Part shown: positions 61,381 to 64,000 of the stretch, one piece after another
Layout of the letters: each line of letters starts with the position of its first letter
How positions within the stretch are numbered: position 1 is the stretch's first letter
Notes under the pieces: generated by a model
The model's database searches: none
What the model saw: the letters and a program-made list of their open reading frames with translations, nothing else
Told to the model about the DNA's origin: nothing
DNA from: Rhynchonema sp. JSB1_4
Taxonomy: Eukaryota; Nematoda; Chromadorea; Monhysterida; Xyalidae
Length of the DNA stretch: 64,000 nucleotides
Direction of reading: 5' to 3'
Assembly: GCA_030248065.1 (NCBI GenBank)
Contig: JASAMV010002529.1
Location: 1-64,000, forward strand
Position numbers and translations under genes: made by a program

Positions 61381-64000
61381 TCACTGTTTCCAATAAGGAT
61401 ACTGCATTGGCTGATAATTGGTCTGTTTTGTCGTCAAATTCTGACCATTCCATTGTTGTTGTCGATAATTGTTGTTGTTGTCACTGTTGTTCGACTGTTG
61501 TTGTTGTTGTTGTTTTGTGGGTGTCGGCAATGAACGCAAGTCATCGACATACAATGATGGGTGGCTGATGTTTCGTCGTTGTATTTGTTTGTTGTGATTG
61601 TAGAGACCGAACAGCAGCGCCAATGCGGCAAGCAGGAACAACAGACCCAACATCGCTGCCACACCGAACAGAATCATGCCGCCCTGCGAAGGTCCAAACT
61701 TGGTCATGGGTCCCGGTTACGATCGGGTGGTCTTGGCCATCACTTGTGTTGGCGATACACCGAAGGTCACTGATAGCACTGACTTCAGTGTGGTTCCCAA
61801 CAGATGTCTGGGAACAACTGTTTTGCTGGTCTGATCTAATGTCATCAGTTTGATCTCAAAATTTACTTAAGACAAGGCAGAATCATATACAGTATGTAGT
61901 CACCGTAATCAAGCCAGAATCAATCAAGCCTGAGTATTTTCCAAGACAGAATGTTTGCGTCAGTGGTGTTATGCAGACCGCACTGAAAATGCCCGTTGAT
62001 GTTTCACCAAGTGTCTAGAGAGAGTAAAGGTTCCTGGCGCGATACCGTTTTACAACAAAAGCTACAGTATGCATCATTTCGATGTTTCACTGCACCAACC
62101 GTTCTATCCAGCACGCCCACGTCATCTTCATGCACGTCTTTGTCATGTGGCCTGTTCTTATTTTCAGGTACGGGTTTTGGATCGGTGATCACGGTTGGTG
62201 CTGGAGGTTGGGACCCCGACGTGGCTGATGTTTCACCAACAGCTGCACCAGGTGGAAAAGCTGTGCCGTTCGGTGCCACACCGCCAACGACCCCGCTTTG
62301 TGGTACTGCTTCTGCTAGTGTTTCAGCATGGTCCACTATACTTTCGAATGGTTCTTCGGTGGTAACAGAAGATTCGGTGGTGTTGCGCTTCATTAGTTCA
62401 TTATTTATGATGTTGAGCAATTTAGGGATTAACTGTTGAAGCACCGGTTCGACCGAATTTTCATCAATTTCGTTGATTGTTTCTTTCTGATTATCTGCAT
62501 TGCCTGTTGCTGCTGATGTTTCATTGTTGGGCGTGTTGTTATTTCTGGGTGAATTCGTGTTGTTGCTGGGCGTGTTGTCGTTGTTGATGTTGGGCGTGTT
62601 GCTGTTGTTGTCGTTGCTCCCCTCATTCGCAGATGATGGTTCATTCGTATTCGTCGGATTATTCTGTTTGTCATTCTCTCCCTTCTTTTCTTCCTTGTTC
62701 ACTATCGCATTCACGTCATTTGAATTCGCCGTATTTTGGTCTATTTTTTGGTTCTGATCAATTTTTGATTTATCCGAATCTTCGCGTTTGCTTTGCTCCT
62801 TGTTCGCTTCTGGGTTGGCCGCTTTCGGATGGTCGGGATCGGGTACGACGAACACGCGATTTGCAGGTGTGCTTGTGTCATCAGAACGTTTCGTCAACGA
62901 TTTGCCAGGTTGGGCACCTGTGACGGGGGAAGGCATGTAAGTTATCAGTGCCGCGCGTAAATGCCCCACAAAATGTTGTCTACCAGTTTTCGGTGTCCCA
63001 TTCCCAGCTGCCGGGGCAGATGCAGCGTTTGTGCCCGAACTGTCCTCATCGTCCGTTTCGTCCTCGTCTTTTTCCTGAACATCAAATTGCTTTTATACGT
63101 AGAGTGAAGCATCAGCCAGCCAGCCTCTGCTCACCGGTTGTTGGTCATCATGGGGTGGTTTCCGTTGTTTTGCCTGATCCTCCAAGCTCGGTTGGTTGTT
63201 CTGTGCCTTGGCCAGTGCAGCGTTGGCTTCGTACTGGAAACACGTACCCTCGTTACAACACGCCACGCTCGCACGATGCTCGTCCGCAGATTGCTGTAAC
63301 TGATGAATGCTTGGCTGGCTGATGTTTCAAATGACCGGCATCAAAGTGGGACCAAACTAGACCTGCTTCGGTTCTTTTGTGCTAAAGGGCAATGCGCGAA
63401 CAACTAATGAACTATGTACTTTCATGCTGATGCAACTTGGTATCAACTAAAACCTCAATATTCCTAATTGACGAGACATGTAACAAATTTAAAGTTGATC
63501 CAATCATCAACTTCAATATCAAAAAACCATCTGTGAACTGACATGTTTGCCTCCGTTCTTCTGCACTTGTCCGGCCTGCTCAATCAAGTACGACACACGT
63601 TCAGTTTTTGTGCACGTGTACTTGTGTCCGTATGTGCCCCAGTTGCAGCCTGTGAAATCCGAGCACAGATCCTTGCGAATGGTCGGATCGTCTTGGACGA
63701 GATCGAATAGACAACCGTACATGTCTGCAGTTAGGATATAATGTATAATTGTGGAAGCAACATCTATCGATATTGAACTTGATGGTATCAGCACTGCTTT
63801 GTTTGGTCGTCATGAAACACTTCTTTGTGTCAAGGTGATTTTAAAATGGAAAGTGGTCACAAATCTTGACCAGCGTAAGAGTTGTTTCTTATGTGCCTGA
63901 CAGCACGTTTTGTGCTAACCTGTCACCGACAAAATTCCAGGACATCTTTGTTGAAAGAAGTCACGTGAGTCAGACCCGATTGGATCGAGAAATTCTACAC
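61381..64000 (-). CDS. Unrecognised type I membrane protein, 5' end outside window
   Basis: The 3' portion of a multi-exon gene is visible. Exons in reading order are 63920 to beyond 64000, 63543-63724, 63135-63233, 62984-63074, 62100-62917 and 61381-61683. Phases join to 523 visible residues. First comes a Cys-containing region (RCPGIL, YGCLFDLV, KDLCSDFTGCNWGTYGHKYTC), likely extracellular. Next is a 300-residue acidic, Asn/Thr/Ser-rich low-complexity linker with KR at the SLTKRSDD segment (a possible proprotein-cleavage site). Then comes one hydrophobic helix, GGMILFGVAAMLGLLFLL onward, followed by a ~70-residue tail rich in Gln/Asn with a Gln run. The topology, a stalk-anchored ectodomain, is inferred. 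I do not recognise the family. Minus-strand transcription runs toward Tbx2. Confidence 0.75.

Noticed and set aside
61684..61707. ATG at 61707 as the start of a separate small membrane protein
   Set aside because: A stop codon lies just upstream in frame and a good acceptor (CCTTCGCAG) at 61684 joins this exon in phase to 62100-62917.

Overview
This window is animal (metazoan) nuclear DNA. Genes are split into many short exons with GT..AG introns, and the recognised proteins are animal ones: an LC8 dynein light chain, a BCAS3 homologue, a Tbx2/3-class T-box factor and an unrecognised single-pass membrane protein. The T-box reads much like arthropod optomotor-blind, so an invertebrate, possibly an ecdysozoan, is my guess. 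I cannot name the species.

Layout: (1) 1-6441 is non-coding mobile DNA. Three copies of a roughly 1.6-2 kb GC/T-rich unit lie in alternating orientation, each carrying a ~400-bp MITE with TA target duplications. The block ends at 6441 with a hAT-like terminus. (2) 6977-8457 is the LC8 gene, two exons, plus strand. (3) 10298-17594 is BCAS3, 22 exons, plus strand, with a small hAT-like MITE in intron 11 and a hairpin insertion in intron 15. (4) 17595-32264 has no recognised gene. (5) 32265-46835 is the Tbx2/3 homologue, eight exons, minus strand, with large first, third and fourth introns. (6) 46836-61380 has no recognised gene but contains a promoter-like CCAAT/GC-box cluster, a Harbinger-like MITE and a 637-bp near-perfect palindrome. 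(7) 61381 to the window end is the 3' part of a minus-strand gene for a type I membrane protein.

BCAS3 and Tbx2 are also neighbours in vertebrates (BCAS3-TBX2 on human 17q23), so their tail-to-tail adjacency here is probably an ancient linkage, and the intervening DNA is a candidate regulatory block. The BCAS3, LC8 and T-box gene models are internally consistent: exon phases add up to complete open frames.

Two short motifs are strongly over-represented across the window: TGATGTTTCA (17 exact copies, many close to exon edges) and TTACGGTA (many outside the MITEs). About a quarter of inferred 5' splice sites are the unusual GTTGGT. All coordinates were read by eye. No alignment or database search was run.
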